Below the pieces are notes generated by a model. The model did no database searches. It worked only from the letters and a program-made list of their open reading frames with translations, and was not told the DNA's origin. Positions 8,186 through 15,308 of a DNA stretch of 64,000 nt are shown here, one piece after another; the first letter of the stretch is position 1, and every line of letters begins with the position of its first letter. The position numbers were made by a program, and so were the translations under genes. The stretch comes from Prochlorococcus sp. scB243_495K23 (lineage in GTDB: Bacteria; Cyanobacteriota; Cyanobacteriia; PCC-6307; Cyanobiaceae): contig JFLW01000041.1 of the NCBI GenBank assembly GCA_000635495.1, positions 95,501 through 159,500 on the forward strand, written 5' to 3'.

Positions 8186-8365
8186 ATGAACTATTCAACA
8201 GAAAAAGATGATTATTTGATGACAACTCCATATACAAAGAAAATTCAGCAAAAATTTGAAAAGGTTAAATCTTTTTTAGAGCAAAATGGATTTAATCATT
8301 CATCAGAGAGCTTAATGCAAGATATAGTTAGCTCAGAAGAATATATTGCTAAAAATGGCTTATAA
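8186..8365 (+). CDS. 59-aa soluble hypothetical protein
   Basis: A complete short ORF starting MNYSTEKDDYLMTTPYTKKI and ending SSEEYIAKNGL. It is charged and probably helical (KIQQKFEKVKSFLEQNG). No membrane segment or known motif. It converges with the Psb34-like gene, with only 3 bases between the stops. Confidence 0.45.
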   Translation: MNYSTEKDDYLMTTPYTKKIQQKFEKVKSFLEQNGFNHSSESLMQDIVSSEEYIAKNGL

Positions 8366-8368
8366 ATA

Positions 8369-8548
8369 TCAGAATATATTCAGAGTCCTTAAATAATAAA
8401 AACCGCCTATTAGAAAAGGTAATAATATTCCAATAAATAAAAATATGGATTTCTTTGATTCGCCTTCTGATATGGGGTTAATTTCTGGTTCAATTGCAAA
8501 ACCATTTTGTCTACCACCGCTTTCGGTTGTATAACCTTTTTTATTCAT
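8369..8548 (-). CDS. Psb34-like (ssl1498-family) one-helix protein
   Basis: 59 residues. The soluble part carries YTTESGGRQNGFAIEPEI, which matches the conserved 'GGR.N.FA.EP' core of the Psb34/ssl1498 family, followed by one membrane helix (SIFLFIGILLPFLIGGFYYL). In other cyanobacteria Psb34 is a thylakoid protein involved in photosystem II assembly, competing with Hlips on CP47 modules. The family match rests on the short core motif; the PSII role is inferred from it. Confidence 0.65.
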   Translation of the reverse strand: MNKKGYTTESGGRQNGFAIEPEINPISEGESKKSIFLFIGILLPFLIGGFYYLRTLNIF

Positions 8549-8633
8549 AAGAAAAATAATCTATGCAGATTATCTCATGTAAAAACTTATTTAAAAAAAT
8601 TTTTTACATTTAGAATTAAACTAATTTTAAGAT

Positions 8634-8768
8634 CTAATAATTGATTTCAATCTGAGATTTCAATTTGGCAGCTTTTTTTAAAAGACCTACAACTTCCTTA
8701 CGGCCAGTAGCAAACTCAGCCTTGTCAAGTAACTCGCTATATTTTTTTGTGATTTCTCTATGGTTCAT
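8634..8768 (-). CDS. 44-aa basic soluble protein
   Basis: A short complete ORF beginning MNHREITKKYSELLDKAEFA and ending KKAAKLKSQIEINY. It should be helical and strongly basic in its C-terminal half. Function unknown. It could bind nucleic acid or acidic partners, but no motif supports a specific role. Confidence 0.5.
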   Translation of the reverse strand: MNHREITKKYSELLDKAEFATGRKEVVGLLKKAAKLKSQIEINY

Positions 8769-8854
8769 ATTGAGTATTATCATATATAAATTATAAAGTT
8801 ACTAAAAAAAGTTTTTGTATAAAAGATATCAAAAAAGAGTTTAAGTACCTTTAC

Positions 8855-9157
8855 CTATTTAAACCAACCTTTTTTCTTTGGTTTAATCTCTTCTTTAATA
8901 ACTTCTTTTTTTCTCCTAAATAATCCCTTTTTTTGGACCGTTAAATTCTCTTCAACAGGTTTAGATTTTCTGTTAAATAGGCCTTTTTTAGGTTCTTTTT
9001 TAATTGATTCTTTTTTGTCGGAAATCTTTGTTTTTTTAGGATTTGATTTTGAATTTTTGGGTTTGCTATCTGCAAATAAAGTTTGATATACAAAAAAACC
9101 AAAAACAGCAAAGAAGCCTAATGCCTGTACTAGAGCAGTTCCAAGATTATCAAACAT
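8855..9157 (-). CDS. Single-span protein with repeated K-K-G-(L/W)-F tail
   Basis: 100 residues. An N-terminal membrane helix (LVQALGFFAVFGFFVYQTLF, residues 9-28) is followed by an extremely Lys-rich tail with three spaced copies of a short motif: KKGLFNRK, KKGLFRRK and KKGWFK. The repeats suggest a peptide-like binding tail, for example for acidic proteins, nucleic acid or membrane surfaces. No family recognised. The upstream secreted-protein gene on the same strand ends 1 base before it. Confidence 0.6.
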   Translation of the reverse strand: MFDNLGTALVQALGFFAVFGFFVYQTLFADSKPKNSKSNPKKTKISDKKESIKKEPKKGLFNRKSKPVEENLTVQKKGLFRRKKEVIKEEIKPKKKGWFK

Positions 9158-9343
9158 TTAGGCCTCAACTTTGTATAGTGATTCTTTTTCTTTCGCTTCT
9201 ATACATTTTTTATCATCAATCAAGCATTCAATTTCTGCCTTCTTCTCAGTATGAGAACTGCAGCCACCTGCATTAGCATTAGATATCGAAAACAAAGTTA
9301 GTACCCCTAAAATTAAGGCGCATGAGGTGTTAATCGGTTTCAT
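9158..9343 (-). CDS. Small secreted Cys-containing protein
   Basis: I choose the internal ATG (MKPINTSCALILGVLTLFSI), because it gives a textbook signal peptide ending in NANA-GG; a start at 9379 would add 12 residues. The mature part is short, with three Cys (GGCSS, IECL, KKCIE). Function unknown. It should act in the periplasm or thylakoid lumen. Its stop adjoins the start of the Lys-rich repeat protein, so the two are probably co-transcribed. Confidence 0.55.
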   Translation of the reverse strand: MKPINTSCALILGVLTLFSISNANAGGCSSHTEKKAEIECLIDDKKCIEAKEKESLYKVEA

Positions 9344-9428
9344 GAGTTTTATTTTTATTATGGAAAAATAATTTCGCAATTGCGAAGATAATCTTGTCTT
9401 CTGCTAAAAGTATCCCCTTTTTATATAT

Positions 9429-9608
9429 CTATTTGTAGTAATTAACTAAATCGATAATTAATATGGCTAATAATGAAAAACCTAAAATGAAAGGTAAATA
9501 AGGATATTTATTTAAAATTTTGTTTAGTTGATTTTTCGATGTTTGTTTTTCCTTTTTCTTTTCTCTAGGTGGTAAGCCTAACTCTTCCCTTCTCTTAGCT
9601 TCTCCCAT
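9429..9608 (-). CDS. DUF2839-family small membrane protein
   Basis: 59 residues starting MGEAKRREELGLPPREKKKE, the hallmark N-terminus of DUF2839 proteins of cyanobacteria. After a basic linker comes one membrane helix (YLPFILGFSLLAILIIDLV). Function unknown. It lies upstream of the secreted small protein on the same strand. Confidence 0.7.
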   Translation of the reverse strand: MGEAKRREELGLPPREKKKEKQTSKNQLNKILNKYPYLPFILGFSLLAILIIDLVNYYK

Positions 9609-9734
9609 AATTTTTAAACTATTTATGACTATTCTATATACCTAGTATTAGTAGTGTATTGTTCTAGATTTAAATTATTAACAGTTAAATTAATTTAAAT
9701 TTTGGATATATTAAAAATATATAAAAAAAATTTC

Positions 9735-9842
9735 ATGATAGAAGTAGTTTGGTCAGTAAATATAATGATTGCAATTCTTATTATTGGTGTTGCCTGGGTT
9801 CTTTATTACATATTTACTTATGATCAAAAATTTACTTCCTAG
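9735..9842 (+). CDS. 35-aa single-span membrane peptide
   Basis: A short ORF: MIEVVWSVNIMIAILIIGVA, then WVLYYIFTYDQKFTS. Almost the whole length is one hydrophobic helix. Its stop lies 4 bases before the next gene, which suggests translational coupling with the Nif11-like peptide. Photosystem-size mini-proteins look like this, but I do not recognise a named subunit. Confidence 0.45.
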   Translation: MIEVVWSVNIMIAILIIGVAWVLYYIFTYDQKFTS

Positions 9843-9846
9843 ATAA

Positions 9847-10029
9847 ATGTCAGATAAAGATCTAAGTAATTTTCTAAAAAAAATAGAGCAACTTAATCAA
9901 ATTGCTGAGCTAATAAAAAATAATCCTAGTAAAAAGTTATCCCTTTCAAAATGCAAGAATCATGAAGAAGTAATTAGATTAACCACTGAATGGGGTTTTG
10001 ATATTGGTAAAAGGTGGGGAGAATATTAA
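9847..10029 (+). CDS. Nif11-like small peptide
   Basis: 60 residues with the Nif11 layout: DLSNFLKKIEQ near the N-terminus, a mid helix with INxxS/K spacing, and the closing EEVIRLTTEWGFDIGKRWGE, which matches the 'A.E.GF.I' end of Nif11 leader domains. Nif11 domains serve as leader peptides of RiPP natural products in marine cyanobacteria, but here no core peptide or lanthipeptide synthetase is nearby. It is therefore an orphan family member. Confidence 0.62.
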   Translation: MSDKDLSNFLKKIEQLNQIAELIKNNPSKKLSLSKCKNHEEVIRLTTEWGFDIGKRWGEY

Positions 10030-10114
10030 TTAATTTTATTACCAGCATTATTAAAGTTGCCATCAACTTCAAATTAAATTCCTAAGATTAATTAGTATTT
10101 CTTGTATTGGAGTT

Positions 10115-10885
10115 ATGAAAGAAATTGGAGAGATAAAGTCATATATATATAAAATAGCTGCTGTTACGGATAGAGGGCAAAGATTAAATAAATTAATTTC
10201 TCCTATGTATGAGGAAAAAGCTAATGAAATGGATGAATTGATTGATGCTCTTAAAGACTTTAGTTTTGAAATATCAGAAAAATTATTGTCTGGAGAGTGG
10301 GAATTAATTTTTTCAAATGTTGAATTATTTCGAAGTTCTCCTTTCTTCCTTGCTATTGAAAAGGCATTAAATGATGAATTCAAAAGTAATCTTTTTTTTA
10401 AATTACATCAATTGCAAGTAGGATCCTTTGGCATATCAACTATTGGCAGAATTGCTCAAAAGATTGATTTTGACAAAAAAGAATTTATATCTACCTTTGA
10501 CACTACAATATTTGGGCTCACAACAATTCCTATCTTAGGTTGGTTCAAACTATTGCCTACTTTTGGTGGAAGAGTAATAACCCTAGCAAGTGATTTAGTT
10601 TTACGAAATAATTTACTTGATATGAACTTACAAAAGACAAAAGTTTCCAAAGTTGATGGACTTAATAAGATTCCATTATTTAGCGAACTACTTATGGATA
10701 GATGGTATCCAGTTAAAGAGGTATGGAATAAGTTACCTTGGAATAAAGAATCGCCAAATTGCCAGGTTTCAATCGTTTATTTAGACGATGAAATGAGAAT
10801 TATGCAGGATATGTATGGGTCTATTTTTATTTATATAAGGCCTTCAATTTCCTTGTTGAATTCAAATACAATCTCTAATGATTAA
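10115..10885 (+). CDS. PAP/fibrillin-family protein (second copy)
   Basis: 256 residues. The N-terminal helical part (TDRGQRLNKLISP) leads into LLSGEWELIFSNVELFRSSP, the fibrillin signature strand. The middle has FGLTTIPILGWFKLLPTFGG, and the family's closing signature is IVYLDDEMRIMQDMYGSIFI. It is longer than the copy at 7143-7685 and not closely similar to it, so not a recent duplication. Probably lipid- or thylakoid-associated. Confidence 0.8.
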   Translation: MKEIGEIKSYIYKIAAVTDRGQRLNKLISPMYEEKANEMDELIDALKDFSFEISEKLLSGEWELIFSNVELFRSSPFFLAIEKALNDEFKSNLFFKLHQLQVGSFGISTIGRIAQKIDFDKKEFISTFDTTIFGLTTIPILGWFKLLPTFGGRVITLASDLVLRNNLLDMNLQKTKVSKVDGLNKIPLFSELLMDRWYPVKEVWNKLPWNKESPNCQVSIVYLDDEMRIMQDMYGSIFIYIRPSISLLNSNTISND

Positions 10886-11016
10886 TTAAAACACTGAATG
10901 ATAATTTTGTAATTTATAGAAAAAACCATTAAAAATTTATTTTAAAGATTAATTAATAAAAACATCTCACATCTTAAATACAAATAGTTTATGTTCATAA
11001 TGAACATTTTTTTATT

Positions 11017-11331
11017 ATGCTTAGAAATCAAGAAAAAAATTCAGTTGTTAGAGGAATATTCCTAATAGGAGGTTGGGGCTTAGGTCTAGACAGATTTTAC
11101 GAAGGAGATAAAAAAGGTGGCTTTTTATCAATCATTGGTTGGAGTATCACATTTTTTAGCTTTATCATTCTTAAATGTTCAGGTTATGAATATGTTGAGG
11201 GTGTGAAAAATTATTCAGATTATTCCCCTAACCCTTTAATAGTATTACCTTTACTCGCAGGAGCATATGGTGGCTTTCTAATAATTAAGAAGGCATTTAG
11301 ATTAGCAAAGCAATTTGAGAATGCTGAATAA
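11017..11331 (+). CDS. TM2-domain-like membrane protein
   Basis: 104 residues. IGGWGLGLDRFYEGDKKGGF (residues 17-36) is the TM2 signature, with its conserved Gly-x-Asp-Arg-Phe-Tyr. It is followed by a membrane helix (LSIIGWSITFFSFIIL) and a second at about 70-88 (PLIVLPLLAGAYGGFLII). TM2 proteins are widespread and mostly of unknown function in bacteria. Confidence 0.7.
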   Translation: MLRNQEKNSVVRGIFLIGGWGLGLDRFYEGDKKGGFLSIIGWSITFFSFIILKCSGYEYVEGVKNYSDYSPNPLIVLPLLAGAYGGFLIIKKAFRLAKQFENAE

Positions 11332-11349
11332 TAATACCAGCAGGCAAAT

Positions 11350-11511
11350 TCAAGATAATAATCCAGATCCTTTCAAATAAAATTTAAATAAAAGAATTAC
11401 TAAAAGGTTTACTATTGCTAAGGCTACCAAACCATTTCTATTTTTTACATCTAATTTCTTGACTAAATTAGAAAGATAAACGACTGGATTTTCTGGCTCT
11501 TTATTATCCAA
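11350..11511 (-). CDS. 53-aa single-span protein with TTG start
   Basis: The frame opens at a TTG directly after an in-frame stop and reads (M)DNKEPENPVVYLSNLVKKL, ending KGSGLLS. One membrane helix lies near the C-terminus (GLVALAIVNLLVILLFKF). No ATG is available, so the start depends on the TTG. The soluble-then-helix layout resembles the larger protein at 11608-11982. Confidence 0.4.
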   Translation of the reverse strand: MDNKEPENPVVYLSNLVKKLDVKNRNGLVALAIVNLLVILLFKFYLKGSGLLS

Positions 11512-11607
11512 ATTTTATTTAAATATTAATTTGACAAGAAAATATCACAGTTTCATTTGAAGAATCAAAATTGTAAAGATGATTATCCAAAAAGAAATAA
11601 ATAATTT

Positions 11608-11982
11608 CTAACCCATAATTCCTGCATTTCTTAAAAACGCTTTACCCATATTGCCAATTACAAAAAATAGAGACAAATTAATTAAAAGGATTATTAATAA
11701 TGCCAACATTTTATAGTTTGGATTAGTTGAAATGCCATCAAATCCATTATTAAGAAATCTTTTAAAAAGTGATTTGTCAATTTTTGGTTTTTGTTGCTCA
11801 GAATCAAGTTTTACTTTTTCTTCTAAAGAATCTTGACTACTTGCTGTCTCTAGAAATTCTGTAAATGCTTTAACATTTTCTTCTTTTTTAATCCCCTCAT
11901 TAACATCTTTATTGTCTTCATTCAAATTGGGGGACGATTCGATTGAATTATTTTCCTCAGGATTAAGTTTTGAATCTTCCAA
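11608..11982 (-). CDS. C-tail-anchored acidic protein (124 aa)
   Basis: The first 85 residues are acidic, Asn/Ser/Glu-rich and probably disordered (EENNSIESSPNLNEDNK). A short folded-looking stretch (KPKIDKSLFKRFLNNGFDGI) and one C-terminal membrane helix (MLALLIILLINLSLFFVIGN) follow. The architecture suggests a cytoplasmic tail tethered to a membrane. No family recognised. Confidence 0.58.
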   Translation of the reverse strand: MEDSKLNPEENNSIESSPNLNEDNKDVNEGIKKEENVKAFTEFLETASSQDSLEEKVKLDSEQQKPKIDKSLFKRFLNNGFDGISTNPNYKMLALLIILLINLSLFFVIGNMGKAFLRNAGIMG

Positions 11983-12015
11983 ATTAGTATTAAATGCTAG
12001 GAGTATATTACACCA

Positions 12016-12051
12016 TAAAAAAAACCCACTCGATCAATTGAAGAGAGGGTT
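12016..12051 (-). terminator. Rho-independent terminator on the minus strand, possible small RNA end
   Basis: On the minus strand an inverted repeat (stem at plus 12023-12031 with 12043-12051, one central mismatch, 11-base loop) is followed by eight T. No coding gene lies just upstream on that strand, so it may end a short RNA starting near 12075, where TATATATA could serve as a -10 element. Confidence 0.55.
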
Positions 12052-12163
12052 AGCTAAGGTTAAAGTTCTTATATATATAGTAATTTATTTTAATTAAGTT
12101 TGCGGTTGTAGCATAATGACGTTTTAATTTAGATTAAATTCAAGGTGATTTTTTTTAGTAAAT

Positions 12164-12370
12164 ATGTTAGATGCGAATACTAAAAAAGCATGTAAAGATG
12201 ATCCCTCAATTAGAGAAATTAAAATTAGAAATATAGAACATGCTATTGAACAAGCAGAATTGATGATAAAAGAATCAAAAATGAGCCAAGAAGAATTAAT
12301 CTTCTTAAAGAGAAAAATATCGGACTCAAGACAGGATTTAGAAATACTTTATTTAATGAAAATTCAATGA
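12164..12370 (+). CDS. 68-aa helical coiled-coil-like protein
   Basis: Almost wholly charged helix: IREIKIRNIEHAIEQAELMI, then KESKMSQEELIFLKRKISDS and a Leu-rich end. The heptad-like spacing of Ile/Leu suggests a coiled coil. No signal or membrane segment. Function unknown. Confidence 0.55.
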   Translation: MLDANTKKACKDDPSIREIKIRNIEHAIEQAELMIKESKMSQEELIFLKRKISDSRQDLEILYLMKIQ

Positions 12371-12486
12371 ATATAAATTTTTTAATCTTTTAAAAGAATT
12401 GAATTTTTGCATAGAAAATTAATTTGTATATTTGAAGACTTATAAAGTTTAAAGAGAATGTAAGAATTTTTATAAATGTTCTAGTT

Positions 12487-12588
12487 ATGTCTAAAAATAA
12501 TCTATATATACCTTTAAAGGTTGTTCCGTACATCTTCATTTCAATTACTGCTATTGCAATAACAGCAGCTACATATGTAATTACTTAG
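12487..12588 (+). CDS. 33-aa membrane mini-protein
   Basis: A short complete ORF, MSKNNLYIPLKVVPYIFISI, then TAIAITAATYVIT. Nearly all of it is one hydrophobic helix after a short polar start. The size is that of photosystem or b6f small subunits, but the sequence matches none I recognise. Confidence rests only on the clean one-helix pattern. Confidence 0.4.
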   Translation: MSKNNLYIPLKVVPYIFISITAIAITAATYVIT

Positions 12589-12652
12589 TTCTATAAGCTA
12601 TGTAAAGTTTTTAGATATTAAATAAATTAAAATATTTGTAATAACTAATTGT

Positions 12653-12895
12653 ATGAATAAATTCAAAATAGCAATTTTTACAATATTAATAATCATATTT
12701 TCCTTTATTGGGATTAAAAAATTAATTTATATAAATCAAGTTAAAGATTTAAAAAATAAAGAAGAATTATATTTAAATGAATCTATACGTGTTTTAGATG
12801 AATGTTTCGATCTAGAAAATAAAAATAAAAGAACTCTTAATAAATCAATTGAATTAATTGAGTATTGCTTAGAGGAATATGGATATAAAAACTGA
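12653..12895 (+). CDS. N-terminally anchored hypothetical protein (80 aa)
   Basis: A hydrophobic N-terminal helix (IAIFTILIIIFSFIGI, residues 6-21) acts as anchor or signal, followed by a charged helical part with two Cys (LDECFDLE and IEYCLEEYG). Not recognised. The ordered Cys spacing could form a disulfide outside the cytoplasm. Confidence 0.5.
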   Translation: MNKFKIAIFTILIIIFSFIGIKKLIYINQVKDLKNKEELYLNESIRVLDECFDLENKNKRTLNKSIELIEYCLEEYGYKN

Positions 12896-13022
12896 TTTCA
12901 AAACTTGAATGATGAATTTCCTTAATACTCCACTAATATGCAAATAAAAATTTCTTATCAATAATCTTCTAATGTTCCATAATTTTTTATTAATAATATT
13001 TTCCTAATTTAATTTTTTTAAA

Positions 13023-13430
13023 ATGACTAAAGTTAAATGTTCTTATTTAGGAAATTTAAACTGTGAGGCTATTCATCTACAATCTGGAAGTCTTATTAGA
13101 ACTGATGCACCTTTAGATCACTGCGGTAAAGGTGAAAGTTTTTCCCCAACTGATTTATTAGCAACATCTCTAGGTACTTGCCTGCTAACCATCATGGCAA
13201 TCAAAGCCAAATCGAAAGGATTTGATTTGAAAGGTATATATTTAAATATAGAAAAAGTAATGACACAAAATAGCGAGAGGAAGATAAAAGAACTAATAAT
13301 AGATATTTTCATACCTGAGAGCACTTCTAATGAAACTATTGATTTTTTGAAAAAAGCTTCCAAAGAATGTCCAGTTACAAGAAATTTATCTCAAGAAATA
13401 GATATTAAAATTAGTTGGCATCATGAATAA
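13023..13430 (+). CDS. OsmC-family peroxidase
   Basis: 135 residues. The two redox cysteines of OsmC/Ohr proteins are visible: C53 in LGTCLL and C116 in KECPVTRNL. The family's SPTDLLATSLG motif lies at 41-51. OsmC proteins reduce organic hydroperoxides with dithiol donors. With the glutathione peroxidase at 499-978 this gives the window two peroxide-defence enzymes. No operon partner is evident. Confidence 0.88.
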   Translation: MTKVKCSYLGNLNCEAIHLQSGSLIRTDAPLDHCGKGESFSPTDLLATSLGTCLLTIMAIKAKSKGFDLKGIYLNIEKVMTQNSERKIKELIIDIFIPESTSNETIDFLKKASKECPVTRNLSQEIDIKISWHHE

Positions 13431-13460
13431 ATCTCAAACAAAGTAATTTCATAAAAAATA

Positions 13461-13571
13461 ATGAAATACTTTATTGGAATAATCATTCTTTTATTTGGAA
13501 TTTATATAATGACAGACTTGGCATTAAAGACTAGGTATACAAGGAAAAGACTTTCAAAAGGAAAAAAATAA
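13461..13571 (+). CDS. 36-aa single-span membrane protein
   Basis: MKYFIGIIILLFGIYIMTDL is the membrane helix, followed by a strongly basic tail (KTRYTRKRLSKGKK). It starts 30 bases after the osmC-like gene on the same strand. The positive-inside tail predicts an outside-to-inside orientation. Function unknown. Confidence 0.45.
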   Translation: MKYFIGIIILLFGIYIMTDLALKTRYTRKRLSKGKK

Positions 13572-13645
13572 ATCCTATAAATTTTAATATTGCAGATTAA
13601 GGAAATAGATTTATTTTTGTACTGAGAATTAAGGCTTATTTTAGT

Positions 13646-13930
13646 TTATTTTTTTACTATTTTTTGGTCAATCAAACTAATCAAAGGGATCATGAAATTT
13701 ACATTTATTCCAACAGTGCACCATGTATAAATAATAAGAAAAAATATTTTTATAAATAAATTAGGGGGTAAGGTGAAAAATATTTTGAAAAAACCTCCAA
13801 TGAATAATACCAATATTCCAATTTGCAAAAGACCTTTGATTATCCATTTAACTCCATTTTTTTTAATATTTATATAAAACCAGAAAAAAACAAAACTAGA
13901 TAACAATAAATATATAAGATTTATGATCAT
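13646..13930 (-). CDS. Hypothetical polytopic membrane protein (94 aa)
   Basis: Three hydrophobic stretches at about residues 3-20, 32-52 and 58-80, separated by short basic loops (KKNGVKWIIKG). It ends DQKIVKK. No family recognised. Confidence 0.5.
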   Translation of the reverse strand: MIINLIYLLLSSFVFFWFYINIKKNGVKWIIKGLLQIGILVLFIGGFFKIFFTLPPNLFIKIFFLIIYTWCTVGINVNFMIPLISLIDQKIVKK

Positions 13931-14068
13931 CTTTTCAGAGAAAATCTAATAAATTTGCCAATATCAAGGCATGATGACAATTATCACTTTTTTATCTGCT
14001 AATTTTTTTTAAAAATGGAAAAATTATACAAAAAACAATAAAAATAAATTGTTTTTTTAACCTTTATC

Positions 14069-14452
14069 TTAAAACATTTTAGATTTTAGTAAATCAACTC
14101 TTTTTTGATTTACCCCCAAATCACTTTCTCCAACTCTTGATTCTGATCTTATTGATAAGATGTTTGATTCTGGTAGAAAGGATACTTCTAAGTCGTCTAC
14201 ATACTTCATCCATTTACTGGTTGCCTCAGCATGAAGATAATCGCCATCAATTTCTACAATCTCAGTTCTTGGAGTGTTTTCGATAAATGTTTTAATTTCT
14301 TCAAAAGGTTTCTCAATATTATTAACCTCCCATTCTTCTCGTACACAATGAGCAATCTCTACACAAGGTTTTAGTTCTATATGTGAGGCAAATGATGAAG
14401 AAGGGAATAAAAAGTTTGAACAAATTAAAATTGTTAAAAAAAGTATTTGCAT
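14069..14452 (-). CDS. DUF1499-family secreted protein
   Basis: 127 residues with a signal peptide (about 1-22, ending SSSFA-SH). It has the DUF1499 pattern: PCVEIAHCVREEW with two Cys, TPRTEIVEIDGDYLHAEATS, WMKYVDDLEVSFLPES, and RSESRVGESDLGVNQKRVD near the end. The family is common in cyanobacteria and plastid lineages but has no established biochemical role. Periplasmic or lumenal location is expected. Confidence 0.78.
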   Translation of the reverse strand: MQILFLTILICSNFLFPSSSFASHIELKPCVEIAHCVREEWEVNNIEKPFEEIKTFIENTPRTEIVEIDGDYLHAEATSKWMKYVDDLEVSFLPESNILSIRSESRVGESDLGVNQKRVDLLKSKMF

Positions 14453-14581
14453 TAACAGAAGAATTTAACAAATAATAATCTAACGAATTAAATTACTAAA
14501 TTGTAATGACGACCTAATTATTTTGGAAGAAAGCATATTTGTTTTTATATTCAGAATCTAATATTTATTTCTAATAAGCCC

Positions 14582-14678
14582 AAAAAAAAAGATCCCTCAA
14601 AGAGAGATCTTTTAAAATTGATTTAAATCAAGTGTTTCCTTGTTTCCACTGAAAATAAATCAATTCCTCCTACACACA
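14582..14678 (-). ncRNA. yfr2: Yfr2-family small RNA
   Basis: Read on the minus strand, the region contains AGTGGAAACAAGGAAACACT, the tandem GGAAACA motif in a small hairpin that marks the cyanobacterial Yfr2 RNAs. A near-perfect stem around plus 14590-14611 with a run of nine T forms the terminator. A GTGTGTAGGAGG segment at the 5' end could pair with the Yfr1 core (ACTCCTCACACAC) with a one-base bulge. A -10-like TATTAA sits just upstream. The ends are estimates. Which paralogue this is cannot be told. Confidence 0.8.
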
Positions 14679-14756
14679 AATTTAATATCACACCTAAATT
14701 CAAAATATGTAATGCTTAATAGACCTCTATTTTAACTGTCACATCTCAAAAAAATA

Positions 14757-14860
14757 CAAAAAGTACTCAATCTTTACGGCCGAGTACTTTTAAAGTTATC
14801 AGAAAAAAGTGTGTGAGGAGTTTCTGATGTTTTTAATCTACTCCGTAGGGAATTTAAAAG
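14757..14860 (-). ncRNA. Putative small RNA with Yfr1 core in a hairpin loop
   Basis: On the minus strand a TATACT box (plus 14866-14871) precedes a possible RNA with a short CTAC-GGA-GTAG hairpin, then an 8-bp stem (ATCAGAAA/TTTCTGAT) whose loop presents CTCCTCACACAC, and last a terminator-like hairpin (AAAAGTACTC...GAGTACTTTT) followed by T-rich sequence. The 14-base ACTCCTCACACACT is identical to the core of Yfr1 at 42.7 kb. The opposite strand would also fold and has five T after the 8-bp stem; strand choice rests on the promoter box and longer T tract. Confidence 0.55.
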
Positions 14861-14943
14861 GCTACAGTATAAATTACTAATTATTTAAATCTTTCAGAAA
14901 AATTGGGCGTTGATGAAAAAATAATCAAAAACATAAAAAATTC

Positions 14944-15078
14944 ATGAAAAGCATTTACAAAAAAATCATTTTTATTATTTCATCAATTGCTCTTTTTTCA
15001 GTAATAGTAAGTGTTGTCAAATATTCGTTTACTTATATTGAAAATAATCCTGAAAAATACTTACCTACACAAAAGTAA
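14944..15078 (+). CDS. 44-aa single-span membrane protein
   Basis: A basic start (MKSIYKK), one helix (IIFIISSIALFSVIVSVV), then a polar tail ending KYLPTQK. A complete ORF in an otherwise non-coding stretch. Function unknown. Confidence 0.45.
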   Translation: MKSIYKKIIFIISSIALFSVIVSVVKYSFTYIENNPEKYLPTQK

Positions 15079-15155
15079 GACAAAAATTAAGTATAAATTC
15101 ACTTCAAAAAATCTATAAAGTGTCTTAAATATGATCTACATTGACAGCCTGAGTC

Positions 15156-15299
15156 ATGAAAATCAAAAACACTTCAGTTCTTAATCAGAATAATATTCAT
15201 TTAAGTCAATTTAAAAATAAGCATAAATATCAAATACTTGAAAATTACTGGAAGAAAAGAAAGAAAGAATGTGAAAAAAATCTTTCAAAATTTTGCTAA
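15156..15299 (+). CDS. 47-aa basic soluble protein with C-terminal Cys pair
   Basis: MKIKNTSVLNQNNIHLSQFK, then KNKHKYQILENYWKKRKKEC and a short end EKNLSKFC. Many Lys residues and two Cys eight positions apart at the C-terminus. It precedes the next plus-strand gene by 9 bases. No family recognised. Confidence 0.45.
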   Translation: MKIKNTSVLNQNNIHLSQFKNKHKYQILENYWKKRKKECEKNLSKFC

Positions 15300-15308
15300 C
15301 CGATAATT

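Noticed and set aside
8100..8188. Hydrophobic frame ending in TGA overlapping the ATG at 8186
   Set aside because: No ATG, GTG or TTG start after the upstream stop; would need ATT. Not enough evidence for a gene.
14815..14835. Plus-strand reading of the Yfr1-like hairpin as the main RNA
   Set aside because: Possible (five T follow the stem) but the minus strand has the better promoter box and the longer T tract after its terminator stem; kept as alternative only.
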